The position numbers and the translations under genes were made by a program. Of a stretch of 6,405 nucleotides of DNA, positions 1-6,255 are shown one piece after another (the stretch's first letter is position 1; each line of letters opens with the position of its first letter). This DNA comes from Bacteroidales bacterium UBA6408 (GTDB taxonomy: Bacteria; Bacteroidota; Bacteroidia; Bacteroidales; UBA932), in NCBI GenBank assembly GCA_002439805.1, contig DJPQ01000047.1, forward strand, positions 1 through 6,405. Direction: 5' to 3'. The notes under the pieces were generated by a model. It worked only from the letters and a program-made list of their open reading frames with translations, was not told where the DNA came from and searched no databases.

Positions 1-1279
1 CTTTCAGACTACGGTATTTTTCATTCAGTTCTCCGGAAATCATGTCATAGACCCTGTCGGCGACACCACACTCGCGCATATAGTCATGAATGCGGGAAAC
101 GACGTCAAGAGTGTTTCGGATTATCTCTCCCGGCCTGTTGATGTCATACCTTCTCCCCACTGCCACAAGGTCTTCCTCCGTTATGTCATTCTTCTTGCCG
201 TTGATGCTGAGGAATTGCCCCTTCTGAACGTCGAGGACAGACGGATCGATGCTATAGACCATGTCGTAGGCAGGAGCCAATGACCATCTGCCGATTCTGT
301 CCATAAGGAACGAGAAGTTCCTCGCATGGTCGTCGATGTTTCCGGCAATGACATTGAACACCATACGGCGATACAGCTGCTCATAGTCTCCATAGTTCAT
401 CTTCAGCCGCCGCAGGACATCGAAGGCATCTTCGTATGAATCCGCTCCTCCGGTCATCGCGAGCAGCGACTGCACATGGACTTTTCCGGTCTCATTCCGG
501 TCGAAGCGCTCCGTGATGAAATGTGACGCCGTCGAGAATGTCCTTAACTCGGAGTGCATCATCTCTATTCCTGCGGCAAGGCACATTTTGTAATAGGCAT
601 ATTCCATCCGCGCATACGGGAAAGAGTCCGACTCATTGTCATATTTCAAGATATAGTACTTCCAGCCGGGAGGAAGAACCGCCTGCCCGGACTTTATGAC
701 AGAACTTTCGGGGTTCACGGCAATCAGAGCCTTAGGACGCTTACCGCCGGGAGGTGTGCCGAGCTTGACAAGATCCTGCCACAGCAGTTCCCTGTCCGAA
801 GAATACTCCGGAACAGATTTCTCTTCAAGCACTTCCTTCGCGAAGGAATACAGTTTCTCCACATCCACGTCAAAGGCGTCGTCTTCGTCCCGTATAATCG
901 CCGGCATATATTCAAGCGCCCCCATCGCGCGTTTTCCGACAAACGAAAGCAAATCCACCGGTGTAAATCCACGCAGGCTCATCTTCTGCTCTTTAGCCCA
1001 TGCCCGGAATATGCTGTTTCCCCAATGGTCGGGAAGCGAATCAGCGAACACCGGCGGCAGCCCCCTGAACTCGTCCTTGGGTCTGCCGCCCCTGAGCGGA
1101 AGTCCCGTAACGGAGAGAGGCGAATAAATTGACATTCGCAGAGGGGATATATCAAGCTCCTTTGACAAAAAGTCGGAATCAAACTTGAATACGGAAGTCT
1201 CCGTTCGCCAGTTTGACTTGTCCCATATGAGGTAGCCGACTGTCATTCCCCACAATTCAATCTTAACGGTATTGTTCAT
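1..1279 (-). CDS. hipA: HipA-family serine/threonine kinase toxin, 3' end cut by window edge
   Basis: Kinase toxin of a type II HipBA toxin-antitoxin pair. E. coli HipA phosphorylates glutamyl-tRNA synthetase and so halts translation. I translated 426 codons from the ATG at 1279 without a stop; E. coli HipA has 440 residues, so little is missing. Residues 1-110 match the HipA N-terminal domain (ELWG..VG near residue 8). GKRAMGALEY follows at 115-124, the glycine-rich loop GTPPGGKRPKAL at 174-185, the nucleotide-binding Lys K212 in YILKYD, and ERFDR at 257-261. The catalytic loop DDHARN at 316-321 gives D316 and N321. The metal-binding Asp is D339 in APAYDMV. The 23-residue spacing D316 to D339 equals E. 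coli D309 to D332. Thr175 sits where E. coli has the autophosphorylated Ser150. It is one intact chain, not split into N- and C-terminal proteins, and lies 12 bases after hipB with its own ribosome binding site. The family call is secure; the substrate is inferred. Confidence 0.95.
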   Translation of the reverse strand, partial: MNNTVKIELWGMTVGYLIWDKSNWRTETSVFKFDSDFLSKELDISPLRMSIYSPLSVTGLPLRGGRPKDEFRGLPPVFADSLPDHWGNSIFRAWAKEQKMSLRGFTPVDLLSFVGKRAMGALEYMPAIIRDEDDAFDVDVEKLYSFAKEVLEEKSVPEYSSDRELLWQDLVKLGTPPGGKRPKALIAVNPESSVIKSGQAVLPPGWKYYILKYDNESDSFPYARMEYAYYKMCLAAGIEMMHSELRTFSTASHFITERFDRNETGKVHVQSLLAMTGGADSYEDAFDVLRRLKMNYGDYEQLYRRMVFNVIAGNIDDHARNFSFLMDRIGRWSLAPAYDMVYSIDPSVLDVQKGQFLSINGKKNDITEEDLVAVGRRYDINRPGEIIRNTLDVVSRIHDYMRECGVADRVYDMISGELNEKYRSLK

Positions 1280-1285
1280 GTCTTG

Positions 1286-1292
1286 CCTCCCC
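1286..1292 (-). promoter_or_regulatory. Ribosome binding site of hipA
   Basis: On the minus strand GGGGAGG lies six bases before the hipA ATG and overlaps the hipB stop codon (TAG at 1294-1292). A strong Shine-Dalgarno sequence is unusual for Bacteroidota. It fixes the hipA start at 1279 and suggests that hipA is translated by reinitiation or coupling after hipB. Confidence 0.75.
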
Positions 1293-1576
1293 TATTTCTG
1301 ATTCTTCCAAAGTTTTTCCGGGTCTATGCCGGGAATATCCGGAATTATGTCCGCGAAACCTTCCACAAGGCCTACACTGTCAAGCAACAGAAGGAAATGC
1401 GCCAGCGACATCCCCTGCCCATTACCGTTTTCAAAGGCGCTGATTGTGAAAAGCGACACCCCGGTCTTACATTGGATGTCCTTCTGTGACAAGTGAAGCG
1501 CCTTGCGATATTTGCGGAACAGTCTTCCGACATTCGCGATTATCTCGAAATTTGTGTCCTCCGTAGAGTAATTCAT
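1292..1576 (-). CDS. hipB: HipB-like antitoxin, XRE-family DNA-binding protein
   Basis: Antitoxin and autorepressor partner of the downstream HipA. From the ATG at 1576 the product has 94 residues (E. coli HipB has 88). Residues 16-70 form a Cro/C1-type helix-turn-helix: VGRLFRKYRKALHLSQKDI gives the first helices, then KTGVSLFTISAFENGNG covers the recognition helix and the loop after it, then SLAHFLLLLDSVGL. A short tail ends PEKLWKNQK. An in-frame TTG at 1603 would add nine residues, but it lies inside the candidate -7 element and upstream of the likely transcription start, so I reject it. The stop is 12 bases before the hipA ATG, so the two genes form an operon in the usual antitoxin-first order. 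Palindromes around the promoter suggest autoregulation. Confidence 0.9.
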   Translation of the reverse strand: MNYSTEDTNFEIIANVGRLFRKYRKALHLSQKDIQCKTGVSLFTISAFENGNGQGMSLAHFLLLLDSVGLVEGFADIIPDIPGIDPEKLWKNQK

Positions 1577-1589
1577 AACTGATATATCA
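1577..1589. promoter_or_regulatory. Candidate HipB operator, promoter-downstream copy
   Basis: AACTGATATATCA, containing the perfect 10-base palindrome TGATATATCA (1580-1589). It matches the site at 1618-1630 in 12 of 13 positions. It lies directly before the hipB ATG, where a bound repressor would block early transcription. HipB proteins are known to repress their own operon by binding palindromes; assigning this sequence to HipB is inference. Confidence 0.55.
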
Positions 1590-1600
1590 CATATATATGG

Positions 1601-1608
1601 CAAAAATA
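1601..1608 (-). promoter_or_regulatory. Candidate -7 promoter element for hipBA
   Basis: On the minus strand this reads TATTTTTG, a full match to the Bacteroidota -7 consensus TAnnTTTG. Transcription would start near 1594, about 18 bases before the hipB ATG at 1576. A second match, TAGTTTTG, lies at 1618-1611. No good TTTG -33 box is visible at the expected distance (CTTG at 1632-1629 is the nearest). The element sits exactly between the two putative operator copies. Confidence 0.5.
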
Positions 1609-1617
1609 AGCAAAACT

Positions 1618-1630
1618 AACAGATATATCA
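1618..1630. promoter_or_regulatory. Candidate HipB operator, promoter-upstream copy
   Basis: AACAGATATATCA with the perfect palindrome GATATATC at 1622-1629, repeated 41 bases (close to four helical turns) from the copy at 1577-1589. The near-integral turn spacing would put two bound dimers on the same DNA face, flanking the hipBA -7 element. The function is inferred from position and repetition. Confidence 0.55.
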
Positions 1631-1667
1631 AGTATTATTCTCATTTTTTGTATAAAATCTCTCAAAA

Positions 1668-1690
1668 GCTGATACTCTTTCATTATCAGC
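1668..1690. promoter_or_regulatory. Inverted repeat in the gltX promoter, candidate operator
   Basis: GCTGATA (1668-1674) and TATCAGC (1684-1690) form a perfect 7-base inverted repeat with a 9-base spacer. It covers the region between the candidate -33 and -7 boxes of gltX. The half-sites contain TGATA/TATCA, as in the putative HipB operators, but with different spacing. A weak hairpin is the alternative reading; the T-run after it is interrupted, so a terminator is unlikely. Confidence 0.4.
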
Positions 1691-1700
1691 GCATTTTTAC

Positions 1701-1708
1701 TATTTTTG
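1701..1708 (+). promoter_or_regulatory. Candidate -7 promoter element for gltX
   Basis: TATTTTTG matches TAnnTTTG fully. A TTTC at 1678-1681, 19 bases upstream, can stand in for the -33 TTTG box. Transcription would start near 1715, leaving a leader of about 15 bases before the gltX ATG, with no convincing Shine-Dalgarno sequence. Confidence 0.5.
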
Positions 1709-1729
1709 CAGGAAATTTGACAGACCATT

Positions 1730-3376
1730 ATGGAAAGAAGAACACGAGTGAGATTCGCGCCGTCGCCGACGGGGCCGCTTCACATGGGAGGAGTCAGGAC
1801 AGCGCTTTATAACTATCTGTACGCCAAGCAGCACGGCGGGGATTTCATCATCAGGATTGAGGACACGGACTCGCAGAGGTTCGTTCCGGGAGCGGAGGCC
1901 TACATCATCGAGGCCCTGAACTGGTGCGGAATCATTCCGGACGAGGGAGTCGATGAGAACGGCAAGGTCGTGGAGGTCGCTTCCGAAAGGCATCCGCACG
2001 CGCCGTACAGACAGAGCCAGAGGCGCGGAATCTATCGGAAATATGCCGAGGAACTGGTGGAGAAGGGCTTTGCCTACTATGCGTTCGACACTGCCGAGGA
2101 GCTTTCAAAAATCCGCACGGAGATGGAGGAGCGCAAGGAGACCTTCATCTACAACCATTCCACGCGCATGAGCCTGCGCAATTCCCTCAGCCTCCCGGAG
2201 GACGAGGTGAAGAGGCTGCTTGAGGAGCGCACGGACTGGACCATCCGCTTCAAGATGCCGCAGGACAGGGTCGTGAAGATGGACGACCTCATCCGCGGCC
2301 ACGTGGAGGTCAACTCCGGCACGCTCGACGACAAGGTGCTCTGGAAAAGGGCCGACGAGCTTCCGACCTACCACCTCGCGAACATCGTCGATGACCACCT
2401 GATGGAAATCACCGAGGTCATCCGAGGCGAGGAGTGGCTACCGTCGCTCCCGCTCCACTACCTGCTCTACGAGGCGTTCGGATGGCAGGACACCATGCCG
2501 CGCTTCGCTCATCTTTCGCTGCTTCTCAAGCCGGACGGCAAGGGCAAGCTCAGCAAGAGGGACGGCGACAGGCTCGGTTTCCCGGTGTTCCCGCTCCGGT
2601 GGGTCAATGCCGAGGGCGAGGTTTCACGCGGCTACCGCGAGGACGGGTATTTCCCGGAGGCTTTCGTGAACATGCTGGCCATGCTCGGCTGGAACCCGGG
2701 GGACGACCGCGAGCTCTTCACGATGCCTGAGCTGATTGAGGCGTTCTCGCTCGAAAGGGTGGTGATGCACGGCGCGAAGTTCAACCCGGAGAAGGCGAAG
2801 TGGTACAACAAGGAGTATCTCCGCAAGAAGAGCGACAACGAGCTGGCCAAGCTCTTCAAGCCGGTTCTGGCGGAGCACGGCATCACGGTGATGTGCCCTA
2901 AGTGCGCGGAGAAACATGGCGTGGAATACCGTCCGGAGCCGGATTTTGCCGGGAAGTGGTTTCCGAAGGCATACGTCGAGAAGGTTGTGGGACTCATCAA
3001 GGAAAGGGCGACTTTCGTCGCGGATTTCTGGGACATAGCGTCATATCTTTTCGTGGCCCCGACGGAGTATGTCGAGAAGGACGCGGCGAAGTTCTGGAAG
3101 AGCGAGAATGTGTCTCTTGCGCTTCAGGCTGCGAAGTTCATAGAGGATTTCGCGGACAAGGCCGGCAAGGAAGGATTCACGAAGGAGGCTCTCGAAGGGC
3201 CGCTTGAGGAGTTCATCCGAGGCAACGAGTGGCCTATGGGCAAGGTGATGAACTGCCTGCGCCTTGCGCTTGTGGGCGCGTCGAGCGGGCTGGGTATCGC
3301 CGACATCGTGACGCTCATCGGACGCGACGAGTTTGCGCGCAGGATTGACAATGCGGTCGCCAAATTGGGAAAGTAG
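1730..3376 (+). CDS. gltX: Glutamyl-tRNA synthetase (GluRS), class I
   Basis: Charges tRNA-Glu with glutamate using ATP, in the cytoplasm. The 548-residue product opens with RFAPSPTGPLHMGG, in which H18-G21 is the HIGH signature. IEDTD follows near residue 43, then PYRQSQRRG, and the KMSKS-type loop K273-L-S-K-R277. GDRLGFPVFPL and GWNPGDD are typical of the Bacteroidales form as I know it. Family members there are about 500-510 residues. The extra length here includes a segment at about 388-410 carrying a CPKC pair (C389, C392) before YVEKVVGLIKERATFV, and a longer loop near residues 72-85. The ATG at 1730 is the natural start because the GluRS signature begins at once. It is divergent from hipBA. 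Ser275 corresponds to the E. coli residue (Ser239) phosphorylated by HipA. Enzyme identity is secure. Confidence 0.97.
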   Translation: MERRTRVRFAPSPTGPLHMGGVRTALYNYLYAKQHGGDFIIRIEDTDSQRFVPGAEAYIIEALNWCGIIPDEGVDENGKVVEVASERHPHAPYRQSQRRGIYRKYAEELVEKGFAYYAFDTAEELSKIRTEMEERKETFIYNHSTRMSLRNSLSLPEDEVKRLLEERTDWTIRFKMPQDRVVKMDDLIRGHVEVNSGTLDDKVLWKRADELPTYHLANIVDDHLMEITEVIRGEEWLPSLPLHYLLYEAFGWQDTMPRFAHLSLLLKPDGKGKLSKRDGDRLGFPVFPLRWVNAEGEVSRGYREDGYFPEAFVNMLAMLGWNPGDDRELFTMPELIEAFSLERVVMHGAKFNPEKAKWYNKEYLRKKSDNELAKLFKPVLAEHGITVMCPKCAEKHGVEYRPEPDFAGKWFPKAYVEKVVGLIKERATFVADFWDIASYLFVAPTEYVEKDAAKFWKSENVSLALQAAKFIEDFADKAGKEGFTKEALEGPLEEFIRGNEWPMGKVMNCLRLALVGASSGLGIADIVTLIGRDEFARRIDNAVAKLGK

Positions 3377-3384
3377 GTCAGAGG

Positions 3385-3486
3385 AAAGATCTCTCACTCC
3401 GTTCGAGATGACAGGAATGCTTTGAGACGGGAATTTATGCGAGCCTGTCATTCCGAGCGAAAACGAAATGAAGTCGAGGAATCCTT
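3385..3486. repeat. Long imperfect palindrome, dispersed-repeat type
   Basis: The inner arms 3400-3415 and 3444-3459 pair over 16 positions with one mismatch and two G-T wobbles; the core is ATGACAGG/CCTGTCAT. The outer arms 3385-3395 and 3476-3486 also pair imperfectly. The right half reads TGTCATTCCGAGCGA and then GAGGAATCC. From memory, this is a widespread intergenic repeat pattern in Bacteroidota and other genomes, often mistranslated as CHSER..EESL. It fills nearly all of the gltX-rpiB gap. It might form an mRNA hairpin that modulates readthrough or stability. No T-tract follows, so it is not a standard terminator. Confidence 0.75.
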
Positions 3487-3499
3487 AAAATTGAATATC

Positions 3500-3931
3500 A
3501 TGAAAATAGGAATATGCAGCGACCACGCCGGCGTGGAATACAAGGCGACGATAATCGAGACCCTGAAGAAAGAGGGATATGAGATGGTGAACTTCGGCAC
3601 CGACAGCACCGAGAGCATGGACTATCCGGACGTGGCTCATCCGCTCGCCCTCGCCGTCGAGAAGGGAGAGGTCGATCTGGGCATCGCGCTGTGCGGCACC
3701 GGCAACGGAATGGCGATTACCCTCAACAAGCATCAGGGAATACGCGCCGGACTCGCATGGAACGTCGAAATCGGAAAGCTGGTGAAGGAGCACAACAACG
3801 CGAACGTGCTCGTGATGCCGGCCAGGTTCATCCCGATTGAGACCGCCCTTGAGATTGTCCACGCTTGGCTGAACTCAACATTCCAGGGGGGACGGCATCA
3901 GCGGCGCATTGATAAGATTCCGGTGAAATAA
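3500..3931 (+). CDS. rpiB: Ribose-5-phosphate isomerase B (RpiB/LacA family)
   Basis: Interconverts ribose 5-phosphate and ribulose 5-phosphate in the non-oxidative pentose phosphate pathway; cytosolic. The 143-residue product has the normal family length. Visible signatures are SDHAG at 7-11, DYPD at 41-44, the active-site CGTGNG at 65-70 (C65 corresponds to the E. coli catalytic base Cys66), NKHQGIRA, EHNNANVL with H98, R109, and GGRHQRR at 130-136. I chose the ATG at 3500. The frame stays open up to a TTG at 3422, but those 26 extra residues (including RACHSERKRNEVEESLK) are translated palindromic repeat and match nothing in RpiB. The stop overlaps the truB start by one base. LacA-type galactose-6-phosphate isomerase is less likely, because CGTG with GGRH is the RpiB pattern and there is no lac context. 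Confidence 0.95.
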   Translation: MKIGICSDHAGVEYKATIIETLKKEGYEMVNFGTDSTESMDYPDVAHPLALAVEKGEVDLGIALCGTGNGMAITLNKHQGIRAGLAWNVEIGKLVKEHNNANVLVMPARFIPIETALEIVHAWLNSTFQGGRHQRRIDKIPVK

Positions 3932-4917
3932 TGACAATCACTCCGTTGAGCCATAATATTGAGGACTATCCCGACGGGATAGTCCTTGCTGTTGTCAAGC
4001 CCTACCGCTGGACCTCAGCAGATGTCATCCGCAAGGTCAAGTGGCTCGCGTGCAGGCATTTCGGGAAGAAGAACCTGAAAGTGGGCCATGCCGGGACGCT
4101 CGACCCGCTAGCCACCGGCGTGCTGCTCGTGTGCATCGGCAACGCGACAAAACAGGCGGAGCGGCTCCAGGCGCACGACAAGGAGTACATCGCCGGCATA
4201 TCGTTCGGGGCGACGACCCCGTCCTACGACCTTGAAAAGGACATCGACCGCCGTTTCCCGACCGACAATGTCAGCGAGTCCTCCGTCCGCGAGGCCCTGA
4301 GAGGATTTCTCGGCGAACAGGAGCAGGTCGCTCCCCTTTTCAGCGCAAAGTCTGTCGATGGTGTCCGCGCCTACGAACTGGCACGCAGGCTTTACCGCAA
4401 GCAGGCTGCCACCTGCAAGACAGAGGTCCAAGAATGTCCTGCCAACCTGAATAATACAGAAAACGCATCAGATGCCTCAAAGCAGGATGCTTCAGACACC
4501 GTTCAGGAACAATCCCAGTCCGTCTTCGACGCCCACGCCGCCGACCTGATACGCACCTCACGCATCCGCATCGACGAACTCGAGCTTCTGAACTTCAGCC
4601 CCGACGGCACGCCGGCGCACGCCCCGTCAATGTTTCCCGACTACAGCGGAATGACCGAGCAGGAAATCGCCCGCGCCAAGGAAAAGGACAGCCGCATCCA
4701 CATCACCGACATCACGCCCCTCCACCTCCCTCTCGCCGAAGTCCGCATCACCTGCACCAAAGGCACCTACATCCGCGCCTTCGCCCGCGACCTCGGCGAG
4801 GCCCTCAACTCCGGCGCCTTCCTAAGCTACCTCATCCGCTCCCGCAGCGGCGGCCACCCCCTCTCCCAGGCCCTCACTATGTCTCAGGTCTCCGCGCTGT
4901 TTCAAGAGAGAGATTAG
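3931..4917 (+). CDS. truB: tRNA pseudouridine-55 synthase TruB, with two expanded segments
   Basis: Isomerises U55 of the tRNA T-loop to pseudouridine. The 328-residue product shows VVKPYRWTS at 21-29 (the motif is usually [DN]KPxGxTS), KVGHAGTLDPLATG at 50-63 with catalytic Asp58, KEYIAGISFG at 84-93, SAKSVDGVRAYELARR near 138-153 and CTKGTYIRAFARDLG at 275-289. Family members are often about 230-250 residues in this phylum. The excess lies in two places. One is a polar, Q/N/D/S-rich stretch at about 159-208. The other, at about 223-262, contains MTEQEIARAKEKD and lies just before the strand leading to CTKGTYIR. The core motifs are intact, so the enzyme should work. The ATG at 3931 overlaps the rpiB stop (TAATG), which suggests translational coupling and one transcript. 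The expansions appear in frame and are not errors. Confidence 0.95.
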   Translation: MTITPLSHNIEDYPDGIVLAVVKPYRWTSADVIRKVKWLACRHFGKKNLKVGHAGTLDPLATGVLLVCIGNATKQAERLQAHDKEYIAGISFGATTPSYDLEKDIDRRFPTDNVSESSVREALRGFLGEQEQVAPLFSAKSVDGVRAYELARRLYRKQAATCKTEVQECPANLNNTENASDASKQDASDTVQEQSQSVFDAHAADLIRTSRIRIDELELLNFSPDGTPAHAPSMFPDYSGMTEQEIARAKEKDSRIHITDITPLHLPLAEVRITCTKGTYIRAFARDLGEALNSGAFLSYLIRSRSGGHPLSQALTMSQVSALFQERD

Positions 4918-4925
4918 CCCCATCC

Positions 4926-4965
4926 CACTGCAAACTTACTGATAAAGTTCACTAACTTTGCAGTG
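4926..4965. repeat. Inverted repeat between convergent truB and ATPase genes
   Basis: CACTGCAAACTTA (4926-4938) and TAACTTTGCAGTG (4953-4965) are complementary in 12 of 13 positions around a 14-base loop. A smaller hairpin, TTCACT/AGTGAA (4949-4954 and 4963-4968), competes with the right arm. No T-run follows on either strand, so a factor-independent terminator is doubtful. It may be a mRNA 3'-end stabiliser, a processed terminator stem or a mobile-element remnant. The rest of the gap (4966-5054) holds no recognisable gene. Confidence 0.6.
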
Positions 4966-5054
4966 AAACCACATATCCTTCAGTGACAGAGCTTGTAAGA
5001 TGAACGAATATTTCCTGTAATCCAACTCTATTCGCGTCCCCACCTTTGCTTTAT

Positions 5055-6254
5055 CTAATCTAAGAAACCGAACAGCCAAAGTGGAATTTTGTTGCCATTG
5101 CCGATCTCAATAGAATCTACTGCCAGAAAACTGTCCGGTTCATCCTTAATCTGCTCAAAAGATTTCTTTCTGCCGCCGACCTCAAAAAGATAATTCCCGT
5201 CAATCATAAAGTCACCTTTTGACGGCAACGAAACAACATGAGAACGAGAAAGCTGATTCATAAAGAATGTCTCCCTTATAGTTCCGATCTGCACATCTTC
5301 TGACAATGCATACATCAGATTTGTATTGTCAAGATACAGTTTATCGGGAGAAGAGAGATGCTTCAATGCCTTAAGGGGAGACTTCAACATAGCTATCAGT
5401 CTGGCCTTTTTGAGTATATCAAGAAGCTTGAGCCCTTGTTCGCGACTTGTATTCAGCTCATGATACAATTCATTCATCTTCGGGATGAACGGCACCTGCA
5501 CAGCCAATATCATCAGAAGCTTCTTCAACTTCTGGAGTGTTTCATACTCTACTTCCTCAACCGCAGGAATGTCGTTATCAATCGTCTGTGTCACAACCTC
5601 CTGCACTCTGGATAAATACCCGTCCCCCTCTTCCTTGTAAAACGGATAATATCCGGAGCTCAAATAACGCTCAAAATATGGAAGTATCTTTATTTCAGAT
5701 GTAATATCGGATGCAAGCGAGACATGATTGGTGAGAACATCGTCAATCTTCATCACAGGATAGTTCCGTACGGTTTCAAATGCCAAATATTCCCTGAAAG
5801 AAAGCCCATTCAGCTCATACGACCGCAACCTTCTGGAGAGATCTCCATCAGCAGCCCTGAGTTTCAGCATTGACGAGCCGGTATATACGACATGAAGGTC
5901 AGGATAATCATCATATATATTCTTTATGCTGTCCTGCCATTGCTTGTACCTATGTACCTCATCTAAAAAAATATGAGTCCCGCCATGAGTATAATGATAT
6001 TCCACCAAATCTATAAGGCTATTGGAACTGAACCATATATTGTCCAGAGAAACATACAGCACCTTGCTTCTATCCGTGAAGTTCTCCTTGATATGCTGAA
6101 GAAGCAAAGTACTTTTCCCGACCCCTTTTGGCCCACGGATGCCAATCAGGCGGTTATCCCAATTGATAATGTGATACAGCGGTCGTTTGTAGTCCAAGGA
6201 AACCATGGATATTTTCCTATTGGACACCTGATATAAATAGTCGATTGTAACCAT
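5055..6254 (-). CDS. AAA-family ATPase with C-terminal DUF4143-like domain
   Basis: Cytoplasmic P-loop ATPase of the large AAA_14/DUF4143 group, whose biological role is unknown. The 399-residue product has Walker A GPKGVGKST at 41-49, Walker B IFLDE at 95-99 followed by VHRYKQW, sensor-like VVYTGSS at 122-128, and DLSRRLRSYELNGLSFREYL at 138-157, a hallmark of this family. A helical linker follows (YETLQKLKKLLMILAVQVPF). LDILKKARLIAML looks like the winged-helix part. The C-terminal domain has LYLDNTNLMYAL, RETFFMNQL, then D348 and D352 before FEVGGRKK (E358, K363), a pattern like PD-(D/E)XK nucleases. It ends in NKIPLWLFGFLD, a normal family C-terminus, so the gene is complete. I took the ATG at 6254; a TTG at 6275 would add seven residues encoded by a homopolymer tract. 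It is AT-richer than gltX or truB, consistent with accessory or transferred DNA. Confidence 0.9.
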   Translation of the reverse strand: MVTIDYLYQVSNRKISMVSLDYKRPLYHIINWDNRLIGIRGPKGVGKSTLLLQHIKENFTDRSKVLYVSLDNIWFSSNSLIDLVEYHYTHGGTHIFLDEVHRYKQWQDSIKNIYDDYPDLHVVYTGSSMLKLRAADGDLSRRLRSYELNGLSFREYLAFETVRNYPVMKIDDVLTNHVSLASDITSEIKILPYFERYLSSGYYPFYKEEGDGYLSRVQEVVTQTIDNDIPAVEEVEYETLQKLKKLLMILAVQVPFIPKMNELYHELNTSREQGLKLLDILKKARLIAMLKSPLKALKHLSSPDKLYLDNTNLMYALSEDVQIGTIRETFFMNQLSRSHVVSLPSKGDFMIDGNYLFEVGGRKKSFEQIKDEPDSFLAVDSIEIGNGNKIPLWLFGFLD

Positions 6255-6255
6255 A

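Noticed and set aside
554..1132. Plus-strand open frames opposite hipA, up to 192 codons
   Set aside because: They overlap the well-supported kinase frame, show no domain pattern and are antisense shadows.
1577..1603. TTG start for HipB at 1603, giving 103 residues
   Set aside because: The TTG overlaps the candidate -7 promoter element and lies upstream of the expected transcript start. The ATG at 1576 gives a normal-length HipB.
1953..3451. Alternative and antisense frames inside gltX
   Set aside because: The Arg/Ala-rich or low-information translations are typical of out-of-frame reading of GC-rich coding DNA.
3422..3499. N-terminal extension of RpiB from a TTG at 3422
   Set aside because: The added residues are translated palindromic repeat. 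RpiB proteins begin with the MKIGICSDHAG-type strand encoded from 3500.
4926..4965. Intrinsic terminator for truB
   Set aside because: The stem is good but no T-run follows on either strand, so I list it only as an inverted repeat.
4936..5060. Frameshift truncating the ATPase C-terminus
   Set aside because: The protein already ends with NKIPLWLFGFLD, a usual end for this family, so the downstream open frame need not be part of it.
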